A stretch of DNA of 64,000 bases, taken from Sedimentisphaerales bacterium. GTDB taxonomy: Bacteria > Planctomycetota > Phycisphaerae > Sedimentisphaerales > SM23-30. The stretch is from assembly GCA_016928435.1 (NCBI GenBank), contig JAFGKT010000003.1, positions 23,806 to 87,805 of the forward strand. The letters run 5' to 3'. The notes below the pieces were generated by a model that had not been told where the DNA came from, made no database searches, and was given only the letters and a program-made list of their open reading frames with translations. The translations under genes and the position numbers were made by a program. Below, piece by piece: positions 45,947 to 54,815 of this stretch (positions are counted from its first letter, which is position 1; each line of letters starts with the position of its first letter).

Positions 45947-46591
45947 TTAACCTTTCAATTTATTCAATCTATCAACATCTGTGTGGTCAAATTCACGGTT
46001 GATATGGTAAATTGCAATTCCCATAACAAAGATAGCCACAAACACGTCCAGTAAAATACCAAGCTCTACCAGAACCGGCTGCTTAGTTGCTATTGATACG
46101 CCAAATACATATATGCCGTTTTCCAGAACAAGGTAACCAAGAACTTGAGTTAAGGCTTTCTTGCGGCTGATAATCAGGAACAATCCGCATGCTATAGAAA
46201 AAAATGCGGCCGGAACCACTAGTGAAGATATCGCCTCAACCGGCAGCGACAGTTGCGAGCCGAGCCATATACAGACAACCAATACTAACGGTGATAAAAC
46301 AAGTGATGTGCCGTAACCAACAAACGGCTCAACTTCATGCTGAACATTCAGATCCCTCAGTGTTCGGAAAAGCAAAAACGGAAATATAATCCCCTTGAGG
46401 CAAATGATAACGGTAGGAAGCAATATCAAGTGGATTGTCAGACCGCTATTCTCTGTTAAAAGCGCCAGAGCACCCAACAAAATCCCCTGCATAGCAACAA
46501 CAAAAATGCACGTCCTGAGCCTGCTAGAACCAAGCAGCATCAGATTTGTCAATATTATAAGTATGAGAACTGTATCTACCAGATTTGTCAT
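45947..46591 (-). CDS. HyfE-like membrane subunit
   Basis: 214 aa with about seven hydrophobic helices. Its second half resembles NuoK (LGYLVLENGIYVFGVSIA with the buried Glu, then VELGILLDVFVAIFVMGI with an acidic residue), as in HyfE. The first half contains conserved LPTVIICLKGIIFPFLL. It fills the NuoK/J position of the membrane arm. Gap to the HyfC-like gene is 4 bp. Confidence 0.93.
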   Translation of the reverse strand: MTNLVDTVLILIILTNLMLLGSSRLRTCIFVVAMQGILLGALALLTENSGLTIHLILLPTVIICLKGIIFPFLLFRTLRDLNVQHEVEPFVGYGTSLVLSPLVLVVCIWLGSQLSLPVEAISSLVVPAAFFSIACGLFLIISRKKALTQVLGYLVLENGIYVFGVSIATKQPVLVELGILLDVFVAIFVMGIAIYHINREFDHTDVDRLNKLKG

Positions 46592-46595
46592 GGAA

Positions 46596-47504
46596 TCACC
46601 GTAAAACCAGAATTAACGCTAATATCGAAAGTGCGTTTGCGATAAGAAGCAATTGCGGCACACGCAAAAGTTTAAGCCTTGCCATAGAAGATTCAACAAT
46701 ACCTACCAGCACCGCCAATACAAATATCGATACAACAGAAAGACTCATGTCTATCCATACATTGCCGTTGCTCGGAACAAGAACCCCAACCAACACCGCC
46801 CCGAGTAGCCACATTTTTAGAGCGGAGGAATAGGTGATAAATCCAAAGTCCGGGCCACTGTTATCGAGTACCATCACTTCGTGAATCATCGTTAACTCTA
46901 AATGCGTGTTGGGATCGTCAACCGGTATTCGAGAATTTTCTGCCAGAAAAACAATGAATATCGAAAAAGATACCAGTAGTTGCACCGGCAAAATATACGC
47001 CCCAAATGCTGTATCAGCCCCGGTAAACATTCCTGTCAGCGACAACGAATGACGCTGGGCTGAAATCGCTGCCAAGCCTATCAGAAAAGCTGGCTCAGCA
47101 AGTGCCGAAAACATCACCTCGCGGCTCGCACCCATACCCTCAAAAGCCGAACCGGTATCCAGAGCAGAGATAACCGTAAAAAAACGCATCAATCCAAAAA
47201 GATATGCGAACAAAATTATATCACCATCAAAGGCTATCACTGCTGGCAATCTGCCCAGAGGTACAAGTGTTGCCGTTGCGAAAACTACCGCAAGGCCGAC
47301 TATTGGCCCAAGACGAAAAACCCAAGAAGTCGTTTGGCTGTAAACGGCGCCTTTGTTAAAAAGTTTCCACAGGTCGTAATAACTTTGCAGCAACGGCTGG
47401 CCGGTCCTGCCGGCAAAAATGGCTTTTGTTCTGTTAATAATGCCAAATATAAGCGGCGAAAGTACTATCACCAGTAGCAGATTAATTATTCTTTCGAGAT
47501 GCAT
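46596..47504 (-). CDS. HyfC/NuoH-like membrane subunit
   Basis: 302 aa with about eight helices. GRTGQPLLQSYYDLWKLFNK near residue 32 is the NuoH/HyfC signature loop, and AENSRIPVDDPNTHLELTMI carries the acidic funnel residues that couple the quinone or hydrogenase site to ion movement. EVMVLDNSGPDF follows. It links the soluble arm to the pump modules. ATG 47504 is 3 bp after the HyfB-like stop. Confidence 0.96.
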   Translation of the reverse strand: MHLERIINLLLVIVLSPLIFGIINRTKAIFAGRTGQPLLQSYYDLWKLFNKGAVYSQTTSWVFRLGPIVGLAVVFATATLVPLGRLPAVIAFDGDIILFAYLFGLMRFFTVISALDTGSAFEGMGASREVMFSALAEPAFLIGLAAISAQRHSLSLTGMFTGADTAFGAYILPVQLLVSFSIFIVFLAENSRIPVDDPNTHLELTMIHEVMVLDNSGPDFGFITYSSALKMWLLGAVLVGVLVPSNGNVWIDMSLSVVSIFVLAVLVGIVESSMARLKLLRVPQLLLIANALSILALILVLR

Positions 47505-47507
47505 AGC

Positions 47508-49484
47508 TTAAAATGCCTTCCAAATCAAAAGTATCAAAAGTGTTATGGCAATATAAAGCACATAAAGTTGAAGCCAGCCATGTTGAATCCATCGCAGCTG
47601 TGAAAACAAAAAGCTAATCCCTTTGAATAGCGGCTGAAACAGGTATTTACTACTTGTATCAGCGGTATCTGTTTGCAGAAAAGCTCGATCCGGAAACAAC
47701 CCCTCACGTGGTGAATCTTTGCGAGCGGTCCGCAAAAAAAGACGGAACAAAAATACTAACGGCTGGGCAAAAGATGAAGCTGTATATTGCATGCGAGCCG
47801 TCGGGCGGGCATAGCCGCAGCCCCATGTCTCCATTTCGCTAACGCTCCGTCCCGACAAAAGCCATTTTCGCAAAAGTGCAAAGCCAAAAATCAGAACAAC
47901 CAACAACACCGAGACAATAACAACATTACTTAAAATGCCGCTGCCGGTATTTAACTGCCCCTGTACCACCTCTTGCGGCAGTGATGTAATAGTGCTGATC
48001 GCCCCGCCAAAAAAACCGATAATAAGTGGCGAAAAGACCCCCATAAGTACGCACAAAATTGCCAGTATTACCATTGGCAATACCATAGCAATATGGACCT
48101 CGTGGGCCTGATGGGCGTGCTTGCTGCGAGGCTCGCCTAAAAATACGATCCCAAAAGCCTTTGTAAAACACGCTGCGGCAAGGCCGCCAATTAAAGCCAG
48201 TCCGCCTATAACGCCCAGGGCAGGGATAATATTTGCCAAACCGTGGCTCATACCATCCTTGAACACTCCAAGATATATCAGGAATTCACTGGCGAACCCA
48301 TTCAACGGCGGCAGGCCGGAAATCGCAACAGCGCCTACAAGAAACGTTACAGCTGTCCAGGGCATACGTTTGATAAGCCCGCCTAAATGGTCTATTTCTA
48401 AAGTACCGCTGCCATGTAAAACCGAACCTGCGCCAAGAAACAAAAGTCCTTTAAATATCGCGTGATTTATGACGTGAAAAAAACCGCCGGCAAATCCAAA
48501 AACCGCAAGTATCGGCGAACCAATACTCATGCCTAAAACCCCAATTCCCAAGCCCAGCGTAATAATGCCAATATTTTCTACGCTGTGATAAGCAAGCAGC
48601 CGTTTCAAGTCGTGCTGAGCCAAGGCGAAAAGTACTCCAATAACTCCGGACCCTGCACTTATACCTATCAATACCCACGCCCACCAAACAGGCGGATGAC
48701 CCAAAAGCGTTATCGCCCGAACTAGGCCGTATATGCCCGTCTTTATCATAACTCCGCTCATTACAGCAGAGGCGTGACTTGGAGCTGCCGGATGAGCTTC
48801 CGGAAGCCAGACGTGCAACGTTATAAAACCTGCCTTTGTGCCAAAACCAATAACTGCCAGAATAAACAAAAAACCGGCTTTAACGCTGTCCATGACAACA
48901 ATTTTATCAAAATCCATCGAGCCTGTTTTGCCCGCCAGTATAATGAAAAATAACAGAAGAAACACCATGCCGATATGCGTGGCGACTAGATACGTCCAGC
49001 TGGCATTGCGAGCCTTTTCTTTTTCATCATCAAAAATGATAAGAAAAAATGGTGCCAGAGACATTATCTCCCATGCCAAAAGGAAGAGTATGCCATTTTG
49101 GGCCACAACCACCAAAGACATGCCCAGAAGAAGAAGATTATAAAAGAACCATACAACCCCCAGATTTTTCTTTTCACGGTAGGCCCCAAGATATCCCATG
49201 CCATAGATAGCTGCGATGGCTGAGAGGCCCAGAATCGCTATCAAAAAAATCGCTGACAAAGAATCTATCTGCAAAAAAAACGATCCAAAAGGCATTGTCC
49301 AGTCGAATCTGAACGACTCAGCAACTCCATTGAAAAGAACCCTAAAGGCTGGAACCACTGCGATAACACAGCCGGCAACAACGCCTGTAACACCAAAAAA
49401 AGATGCCAATGCCCTTCGGCCACTGATTAGTGAGGCCAGACCGCCAATGAAAATTATTGACAGACCCAAAAGAAAAAGCGACAT
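47508..49484 (-). CDS. HyfB/NuoL-like antiporter-type membrane subunit
   Basis: 658 aa with about 15 helices. Conserved channel residues are in LLAWEIMSLAPFFLIIFDDE (TM5 Glu) and GFGTKAGFITLHVWLPEAHP (TM7 Lys). A long C-terminal part (about 560-658) contains WGCGYARPTARMQYTASSFA, typical of HyfB and its relatives, instead of the NuoL lateral helix. Its ATG abuts the regulator stop with no gap, and GGAGGGGG in the end of the regulator gene serves as its ribosome site. Confidence 0.95.
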   Translation of the reverse strand: MSLFLLGLSIIFIGGLASLISGRRALASFFGVTGVVAGCVIAVVPAFRVLFNGVAESFRFDWTMPFGSFFLQIDSLSAIFLIAILGLSAIAAIYGMGYLGAYREKKNLGVVWFFYNLLLLGMSLVVVAQNGILFLLAWEIMSLAPFFLIIFDDEKEKARNASWTYLVATHIGMVFLLLFFIILAGKTGSMDFDKIVVMDSVKAGFLFILAVIGFGTKAGFITLHVWLPEAHPAAPSHASAVMSGVMIKTGIYGLVRAITLLGHPPVWWAWVLIGISAGSGVIGVLFALAQHDLKRLLAYHSVENIGIITLGLGIGVLGMSIGSPILAVFGFAGGFFHVINHAIFKGLLFLGAGSVLHGSGTLEIDHLGGLIKRMPWTAVTFLVGAVAISGLPPLNGFASEFLIYLGVFKDGMSHGLANIIPALGVIGGLALIGGLAAACFTKAFGIVFLGEPRSKHAHQAHEVHIAMVLPMVILAILCVLMGVFSPLIIGFFGGAISTITSLPQEVVQGQLNTGSGILSNVVIVSVLLVVLIFGFALLRKWLLSGRSVSEMETWGCGYARPTARMQYTASSFAQPLVFLFRLFLRTARKDSPREGLFPDRAFLQTDTADTSSKYLFQPLFKGISFLFSQLRWIQHGWLQLYVLYIAITLLILLIWKAF

Positions 49485-50195
49485 TTAAATTCCCCCTCCA
49501 GTATTCAATGGAACTTGATCTTGGTTCAAGCCGGATTCTATCCTATCTATTTCAGAAAAAATTTCCTCTCGGCTACCTTGGTTTTTGATAACAGCACGGA
49601 AAGCGTCATCACGCAGGGCATAAGCCAGCCTGGATAGCAAACACAAATGGGACTTAACAGTAGGGCTTATAAGAGTGAAGAGACAATTTACTAATTTGCC
49701 GTCAAGAGAATTAAAGTCTATCGGTTGCTCAAGAAAACTCAGCGAAACAATAGGATCGGTTATCCGTAATACAATAGGATTGCGGACGTGAGGAATGGCG
49801 ATGCCGTCACCAATAGCTGTAGAAGCCATAGCCTCTCTTGCCAAAAGCACCTGTAAAAGAAATTCCCTATCCACTTCCTCAGGCAGATTCATAAGCTTAA
49901 CTACACTTCTCATAGCGGATTCTTTATCCTCGCCATCAGTGCGGTAATATATTCCACCAAAGGTCAGTGCATTCGAGAGACTATGCTTAGATACTTGGCC
50001 ATTATCCGGTTCCCGAAATAGATCCACAGAGACATTGATTTTGTTAGAAGTTACCCATTCGAGCAGTTCAGCTCGGTTGAAGCGATAATGGTTGCCAACT
50101 TGATAAGCCGGTAAATGCCCTTTTTTTAACCATCTGTAAATGGTTTTCTCATTTACAGTTAGAAGCTTTGCTACATCTTTTACAGTAAGTTGCAT
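49485..50195 (-). CDS. HTH (excisionase-type) - PTS EIIA domain regulator
   Basis: 236 aa. Residues 1-52 form an excisionase/MerR-type helix-turn-helix (LTVKDVAKLLTVNEKTIYRW, then HLPAYQVGNHYRFNRAEL). Residues about 80-220 form an EIIA domain of the fructose/Ntr class, with the phospho-acceptor His in GIAIPHVRNPIV. Such proteins sense the nitrogen-type phosphotransfer chain. It is the first gene of the seven-gene complex operon and is directly joined to the HyfB-like gene. ATG 50195 follows GGTGAG at 5 bases; the frame is open to 50273 without a better site. Its upstream DNA has four phased GACA elements, a likely autoregulatory site. Confidence 0.9.
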   Translation of the reverse strand: MQLTVKDVAKLLTVNEKTIYRWLKKGHLPAYQVGNHYRFNRAELLEWVTSNKINVSVDLFREPDNGQVSKHSLSNALTFGGIYYRTDGEDKESAMRSVVKLMNLPEEVDREFLLQVLLAREAMASTAIGDGIAIPHVRNPIVLRITDPIVSLSFLEQPIDFNSLDGKLVNCLFTLISPTVKSHLCLLSRLAYALRDDAFRAVIKNQGSREEIFSEIDRIESGLNQDQVPLNTGGGI

Positions 50196-50210
50196 ATTTC
50201 TCACCTTATA

Positions 50211-50245
50211 GACATTCATAGACACCCATAGGACAAACTTGGACA
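50211..50245. promoter_or_regulatory. Four GACA direct repeats in helical phase (probable operator)
   Basis: GACA starts at 50211, 50221, 50232 and 50242, steps of 10, 11 and 10 bp, so all four face the same side of the helix. The first two share ATAGACA and the third CATAGGACA. They lie 16-50 bp before the start codon of the HTH-EIIA regulator. On the coding strand the elements read TGTC. Confidence 0.6.
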
Positions 50246-50352
50246 TCTTAGATGGAAGACCATAAAACATCAAGGTTGTTTTCTGTGATTTTCAACTAAA
50301 TATTCCCCGCCATTTACCGACCAATTTCGCCGTGCGCCCAAGCAGGGCCTAC

Positions 50353-51294
50353 CTAACTTGCCGCTCCCGCCCCAACATAAAAATTATATCCCCAAAGCGC
50401 CGCGCTCAACAGCAGCAGCACCACCCCTTCCCAACGCAGCAACTTCCTATGCGTCTCCATGAACACCATCACCACCACCGTCAACACCGCCAATCCCCCA
50501 ATGTTTATCATCGCCGCGTTGTCAATCGCCATCGGATGTATCGCCCCCGCTACCCCTAACACACCCAACGTGTTGAACAAATTACTCCCTATCAGATTCC
50601 CCGCCGATATCCCATGATGTTGCTTCAGCACCGCCACCAACGATATCACAAACTCCGGCAATGATGTACCCGCCGCTACCACCGTCATCCCGATCACCCA
50701 TTGCGAAAGTCCCGCCCATTCCGCCACCACCACCGCCGACTCCACCAAAAAATGCCCCCCGCCTATCACCAGCACCAACCCCGCCAACAGCAACACCCCG
50801 TCCAACCAACGTGCCGCCTCGCCAGGCAATTCCTCATCCACCGCCTGCTCACGCTTCACAAACAAAACCGCCAGATAACCCACCAGTATCGCTGCCAACA
50901 CCGCCCCTTCCCACCGGCCAAGCTCACCGTCCCAACCCATCGCACCCAACAACACCGTAACCAACAACAACAACAAACCATCACGCCAAACCAGCGCCTT
51001 CTTCGTCGCAATCGTTGTCAAAACCGCGCACATGCCCAAAATAAAACCTATATTGAATATGTTCGACCCCACCACGTTCCCCACCGCGATATCCGACTGC
51101 CCCTTTAGCGCCGCACCCACAGATACCGCCAGCTCCGGAGCCGATGTCCCAAACGCCACCACCGTAAGACCGATAACTAATTCCGATACCCCCAGCTTCT
51201 TCGCCAAACGCGCCGCTGAGTTCACCAGCCAAGTCGCACCCAACCACAACGCCCCGCAACTCAACAAAATCACCAAAACATGAACTAGTACCAT
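50353..51294 (-). CDS. CaCA-family Na+/Ca2+ exchanger
   Basis: 313 aa with about ten helices in two inverted halves. The alpha-1 repeat is VVAFGTSAPELAVSVGAAL followed by GNVVGSNIFNIGFILG; the alpha-2 repeat is VVAAGTSLPEFVISLVAVL followed by GNLIGSNLFNTLGVLG. The Glu in each PE and the Asn/Ser in GSN bind ions. YrbG-type length. ATG 51294 follows TAGGAG at 5 bases; the open frame extends upstream through a palindromic repeat but has no start site there. It exports Ca2+ at the inner membrane. Confidence 0.95.
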   Translation of the reverse strand: MVLVHVLVILLSCGALWLGATWLVNSAARLAKKLGVSELVIGLTVVAFGTSAPELAVSVGAALKGQSDIAVGNVVGSNIFNIGFILGMCAVLTTIATKKALVWRDGLLLLLVTVLLGAMGWDGELGRWEGAVLAAILVGYLAVLFVKREQAVDEELPGEAARWLDGVLLLAGLVLVIGGGHFLVESAVVVAEWAGLSQWVIGMTVVAAGTSLPEFVISLVAVLKQHHGISAGNLIGSNLFNTLGVLGVAGAIHPMAIDNAAMINIGGLAVLTVVVMVFMETHRKLLRWEGVVLLLLSAALWGYNFYVGAGAAS

Positions 51295-51596
51295 CAATAC
51301 TCCTATTACACATCTGTCCAATCTTGTAGGGCGGGCCATGCCCGCCGCATCCACCAACCACCACCCCACACAAACATACTCAAACCACCCCAAAACAACA
51401 TTAACGCCACATTATCTCCCATTTCTGCAAAAATAACAATCATTCTACCGATATTTCCTACAGCCGACCAATTTTGCCGGCCGTAACGGTTATAACAGTA
51501 TTCTAAGTTCCGATAACGCAATAAAATTCGTACCGAACCGCAAAGCCCAGCGTAAAAGCCGAAATCCCGCGTTATCTACAATTACGAGAATCAAAC
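51295..51596. other. Intergenic region with a GC-rich palindrome
   Basis: 302 bp between divergent genes. It holds the repeat GGCGGGC-CAT-GCCCGCC (51330-51346). No clear promoter pair recognised. Confidence 0.5.
51330..51346. repeat. GGCGGGC-CAT-GCCCGCC palindrome
   Basis: A perfect 7-bp stem with a 3-base loop, preceded by TGTAG. Dispersed palindrome type common in environmental genomes. Confidence 0.75.
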
Positions 51597-52490
51597 ATGC
51601 AAGAACTGCTCACAAAAATCCAAGAATCATGTCACAGCCTGGATTGGCCCGTACTCTTTGTCCCAGGCGTCATCGCCATACTTGTCGGCCTATTCCTCTG
51701 GCTGGGCGGCAAAAGATACAGCGCCTTCATCATCGGAGCATTCGGAGCCGCGCTCGGTGCCCTAATCGGATTCTTATTCCACCCATTGCTCCAATTCGTC
51801 CCCTTCTATGTCCCAGCCATCGCCGGTGCCATAGTCTTTGGCGTGCTATTCGTACTACTCCAGCAATTCGTTATCTTTGCCACCGCTGCCACCATCTGCG
51901 CCGCCGCGTTCGGGTTCGGATACCTCAGCTACGCTATCGAAAAATCCCAAAACCCTGAAACCACCGTCCAAGCCGCCGACACCCTAAGCACCAATAAAGA
52001 CGAAAACAAACCCGATTCCCAAATCAGCCCCGCCGACCAAAACCAACCCCCAACCCAACTAACCGAAGAACAAAACCAAATCGCCCAGGAATACCTACCC
52101 CAATGGTTCACGCCCGAAAACCAGCAGGAAGCTATCCAGGCATTCCAATATATCAGACAGCAAATGCAAAACACCGCCTCAACCAATAAGACCAATATGA
52201 TCTTGATCACCGTACTCGGTGCCGCCATCGGTTTGGCTATCGCCGTCGTACTCAAATCATTTGTCATGGCCATATGTTGCAGCATCGTCGGTTCAACCAG
52301 CATAGTACTCGGAGTCATCGCCGTCTTGCTCTCCAAAGATGCAACCCCCATCACCGCTTTAATGAACCGACCAAAAGTCCTGCCCGCCATCCTCATAGCT
52401 ATGATCATCGTCGGGTTTACCGTTCAACTGTTACTGGCCCGCGTCAAAAAACCCCAACCCGCCGAAGCCGAGGAATCCGATAAGGAGTAG
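51597..52490 (+). CDS. Membrane protein of unknown function (first of tandem pair)
   Basis: 297 aa. An N-terminal bundle of about four helices (FVPGVIAILVGLFLWLGG; FIIGAFGAALGALIGFLF; YVPAIAGAIVFGVLFVLL; VIFATAATICAAAFGFGYL) rich in Gly and Ala is followed by a soluble segment (about 120-195, Gln/Asn/Pro-rich), then about four more helices. The Gly-rich repeating pattern resembles TMEM198/DUF4203-type proteins. The next gene starts 2 bp after its stop and has the same layout, so the pair probably forms a hetero-oligomer. No function assigned. Confidence 0.75.
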   Translation: MQELLTKIQESCHSLDWPVLFVPGVIAILVGLFLWLGGKRYSAFIIGAFGAALGALIGFLFHPLLQFVPFYVPAIAGAIVFGVLFVLLQQFVIFATAATICAAAFGFGYLSYAIEKSQNPETTVQAADTLSTNKDENKPDSQISPADQNQPPTQLTEEQNQIAQEYLPQWFTPENQQEAIQAFQYIRQQMQNTASTNKTNMILITVLGAAIGLAIAVVLKSFVMAICCSIVGSTSIVLGVIAVLLSKDATPITALMNRPKVLPAILIAMIIVGFTVQLLLARVKKPQPAEAEESDKE

Positions 52491-52492
52491 TC

Positions 52493-53233
52493 ATGAACAT
52501 CGTCACCAATATCTTGGCGCAAGCCGCCCAAGGTAATCTGCCCGTCGGACCAAACGGCGACCCCGTAGCGCCCGCCTCCCAGGCCCGACCAGAAGAACTA
52601 TTCAGCCAACTACCACTCGATGATATCTGGAACTTCATCGCAGGCATCAGTTGGCTCCACGCCGTACTATTCCTCGCGACAGGCATCATATATATCATCT
52701 ATGGTTGGAGACTATTCAAAGCACTCGTCGTCATAAACTTCGGCATCATCGGTATGGGAGCCGGAATCCTAATAGGCAAACAAATGGGCAGCTTCGGTTC
52801 CCAAATCTGGGGCGGTATCATCTGCACCGTCGCACTCGCAACCGCTTCTATGCTGCTTATGAAATACGCCGTATCCGTACTAGGCGCCGTCGCAGGCGGT
52901 GTACTCGGCTGCGCGCTCTGGCGCGCCGTCACCCTCCCTGACGAACTTATATGGTGCGGCGGACTAGCAGGTGTCATCGCCGGAGGTTTCCTCGCGTTCT
53001 CATCATACCGAGTCTCAATCATGCTCTTTAGCTCCCTCCAAGGAGCCGTCGCAATCGCAATCGGATCGCTAGGCCTCCTTAACGACTACCCCGATTTCAG
53101 CACCCACCTCACCCAAGCAGTATTCGGCAATACCTTCCTACTGCCCCTATTCGTCATCATCCCAACAATCACCGGCCTGTTCTGCCAGCACAAACTCCTA
53201 AAAACCGAATCCGAATGGGCCATGCCCGAATAG
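52493..53233 (+). CDS. Membrane protein of unknown function (second of tandem pair)
   Basis: 246 aa. A short soluble N-terminus, then about seven helices with Gly-rich packing (VINFGIIGMGAGILIGKQMG; VLGAVAGGVLGCALWRAVTL; LIWCGGLAGVIAGGFLAFSS). Layout is like the preceding protein (DUF4203/TMEM198-like Gly-rich bundle). TAAGGAG immediately before its ATG overlaps the end of the preceding gene, so translation is coupled. Function unknown. Confidence 0.75.
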   Translation: MNIVTNILAQAAQGNLPVGPNGDPVAPASQARPEELFSQLPLDDIWNFIAGISWLHAVLFLATGIIYIIYGWRLFKALVVINFGIIGMGAGILIGKQMGSFGSQIWGGIICTVALATASMLLMKYAVSVLGAVAGGVLGCALWRAVTLPDELIWCGGLAGVIAGGFLAFSSYRVSIMLFSSLQGAVAIAIGSLGLLNDYPDFSTHLTQAVFGNTFLLPLFVIIPTITGLFCQHKLLKTESEWAMPE

Positions 53234-53254
53234 TTAACCCCCCTATCCGGGTGC

Positions 53255-53279
53255 CACCCTTTCGCGCAGCTAAAGGGTG
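53255..53279. repeat. CACCCTTT...AAAGGGTG palindrome (family A)
   Basis: 8-bp stem (53255-53262 / 53272-53279) with loop CGCGCAGCT, 22 bp after the upstream stop. Other copies: 54511, 58449, 58538, 58626. Confidence 0.8.
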
Positions 53280-53316
53280 GTCGTAAACCAATCACACGCA
53301 AAAAAACGTCGGGGGC

Positions 53317-53352
53317 CACCTCTCTGCCCAAGCGTAGCGTGGCAGAAAGGTG
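53317..53352. repeat. CACCTCTCTGCC...GGCAGAAAGGTG palindrome (family F)
   Basis: Imperfect 12-bp stem around a loop containing AAGCGTAGCG. A second copy lies at 63557-63591. Confidence 0.75.
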
Positions 53353-53433
53353 TCTTTCCCAGCCCTATTCTCCCCTGCCCCCACCAACCTTTCCATTTGA
53401 CGAAAAACCCATATTTCGCTAACATGCACACCC

Positions 53434-54489
53434 ATGAAAGCAAAAAAACTGGCCCTAATATCCCTGTGCCTCGCTCTCATCACCGCTTTTAGCGGGTGCG
53501 GCCTATTCACCCAGAGAGCCGACCGCCGAGCCGTCGAGTACTACGCATCCGCCCTCGCCCTCGAAAACGCCGACCTCGAAGCTGACGCCGTCGTCCAGTT
53601 GCGAGAAGCCGTAAGGCTAGACCCCGAATTCCGGCTCGCCCATTCCCGACTCGGCGAACTCTACATGGAGCAAGGCCGCTACGAAAACGCCGCCCAAGCC
53701 TTCGAAAACGCCTGTCGTATCGACCCCTACGCCTTCGACGACCACCTCCACCTAGGCCAAGTCTATCGCGTCCTCGAACAATTCGATCAAGCCATCCAGA
53801 CCCTCCGCCGAGCCTGCCAGCTCAACCCATCCAGCTCCGAAGCCAACTTCAGCCTCGGTGCCACCTACTACGACAACGAAAACTATGACCTCGCCGAAGC
53901 TTTCTGCAACCGCGCCCATCAGCTCGAACCCGACAACGGCGAAATCCTCGCCTGCCTAGGCGACATCTACGGAAAGACCGGCAACGAGTACGAAGCCATC
54001 GACGCCTACCGCCGTTCCCTCGAACTAACTCCCGACCGCGTCGACGTCATGCTCCGCCTAGGTATGACCTACCTCCGTCAACGCCGCTACCAACCCGCTC
54101 AGTTCATCCTCGAACGCGCCGCCGCCACCGCGCCCGACCGACCCGAACCTCTGCTTTCCCTCGGCTACTGTATGCTCTGCCAACAAGACCTCACCGCCGC
54201 CCTTAACCATTACACCCGCGCCTACGAACTAGCGCCCCGCTCACCCGAAACCCTAAACGGCGTAGGCGTAACCAAAATGATGATATTCCTAGATAACCCC
54301 ACCAACCCCCAACTTGCACTCGACGCCGTAGAACTCTGGCACCGATCACTAGAAATCAACCCCGACCAACCAAAAATCCGAAACCTCCTAGCACGCTACA
54401 ATCGCGATTGGCTCAACTATTCCCCCGCACCAACGCCTACCCCAACGCCAACACCCGCACCATCTACCACCCCCCAAACCACCCACTAA
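53434..54489 (+). CDS. TPR-repeat lipoprotein
   Basis: 351 aa. A lipoprotein signal (KKLALISLCLALITAFSGC, Cys at residue 22) suggests membrane anchoring after the Cys. Residues about 35-320 contain about seven to eight tetratricopeptide repeats (for example FRLAHSRLGELYMEQGRYEN, then AFDDHLHLGQVYRVLEQFDQ). The C-terminus is a low-complexity Pro/Thr tail (TPTPTPTPAPSTTP). Such scaffolds assemble envelope complexes; no partner is evident. ATG 53434 is the only start before the signal. Confidence 0.88.
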   Translation: MKAKKLALISLCLALITAFSGCGLFTQRADRRAVEYYASALALENADLEADAVVQLREAVRLDPEFRLAHSRLGELYMEQGRYENAAQAFENACRIDPYAFDDHLHLGQVYRVLEQFDQAIQTLRRACQLNPSSSEANFSLGATYYDNENYDLAEAFCNRAHQLEPDNGEILACLGDIYGKTGNEYEAIDAYRRSLELTPDRVDVMLRLGMTYLRQRRYQPAQFILERAAATAPDRPEPLLSLGYCMLCQQDLTAALNHYTRAYELAPRSPETLNGVGVTKMMIFLDNPTNPQLALDAVELWHRSLEINPDQPKIRNLLARYNRDWLNYSPAPTPTPTPTPAPSTTPQTTH

Positions 54490-54510
54490 CAAATCCACCA
54501 TCCCAGGTGG

Positions 54511-54535
54511 CACCCTTTCGCGAAGCTAAAGGGTG
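54511..54535. repeat. CACCCTTT...AAAGGGTG palindrome (family A)
   Basis: 8-bp stem (54511-54518 / 54528-54535) with loop CGCGAAGCT, 22 bp after the TPR gene stop. Confidence 0.8.
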
Positions 54536-54607
54536 AACGCCAACCAACCCCCAATGTACGGCGATCCCATCCCCACCGCGCAATCCAACCACCAACTATC
54601 CCCAACG

Positions 54608-54815
54608 TTAGCCCTCGAACTTCACGTTCGGGGGTTCGAACTCATTATACAAAACAAACCAAACCAACCTCCAAAACACCAACCAACAATCGCAACTGTT
54701 AGCCCTCGAACTTCACGTTCGGGGGTTCGAACTCATTATACAAAACAAACCAATCCCACCTCCAAAATACTAACCGACAATTGCAACTGTTAGCCCCCAG
54801 GTTCATCCTGGGGGT
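54608..54815. repeat. Tandem TTAGCCC hairpin repeat, two full copies and a partial
   Basis: Copy 1 at 54608-54697 and copy 2 at 54698-54789 are about 90 bp each and nearly identical. Each starts TTAGCCC, then CGAAC-TTCAC-GTTCG, then a long A/C-rich tail. A third, shorter unit at 54790-54815 has CCCCCAGG/CCTGGGGG instead. Confidence 0.8.

Noticed and set aside
42117..49484. Respiratory complex I (nuo) operon
   Set aside because: Subunit order and the HyfE/HyfF/HyfB types match hydrogenase-4-like complexes; nuoA, J, K, L, M, N as separate genes and nuoEFG are absent.
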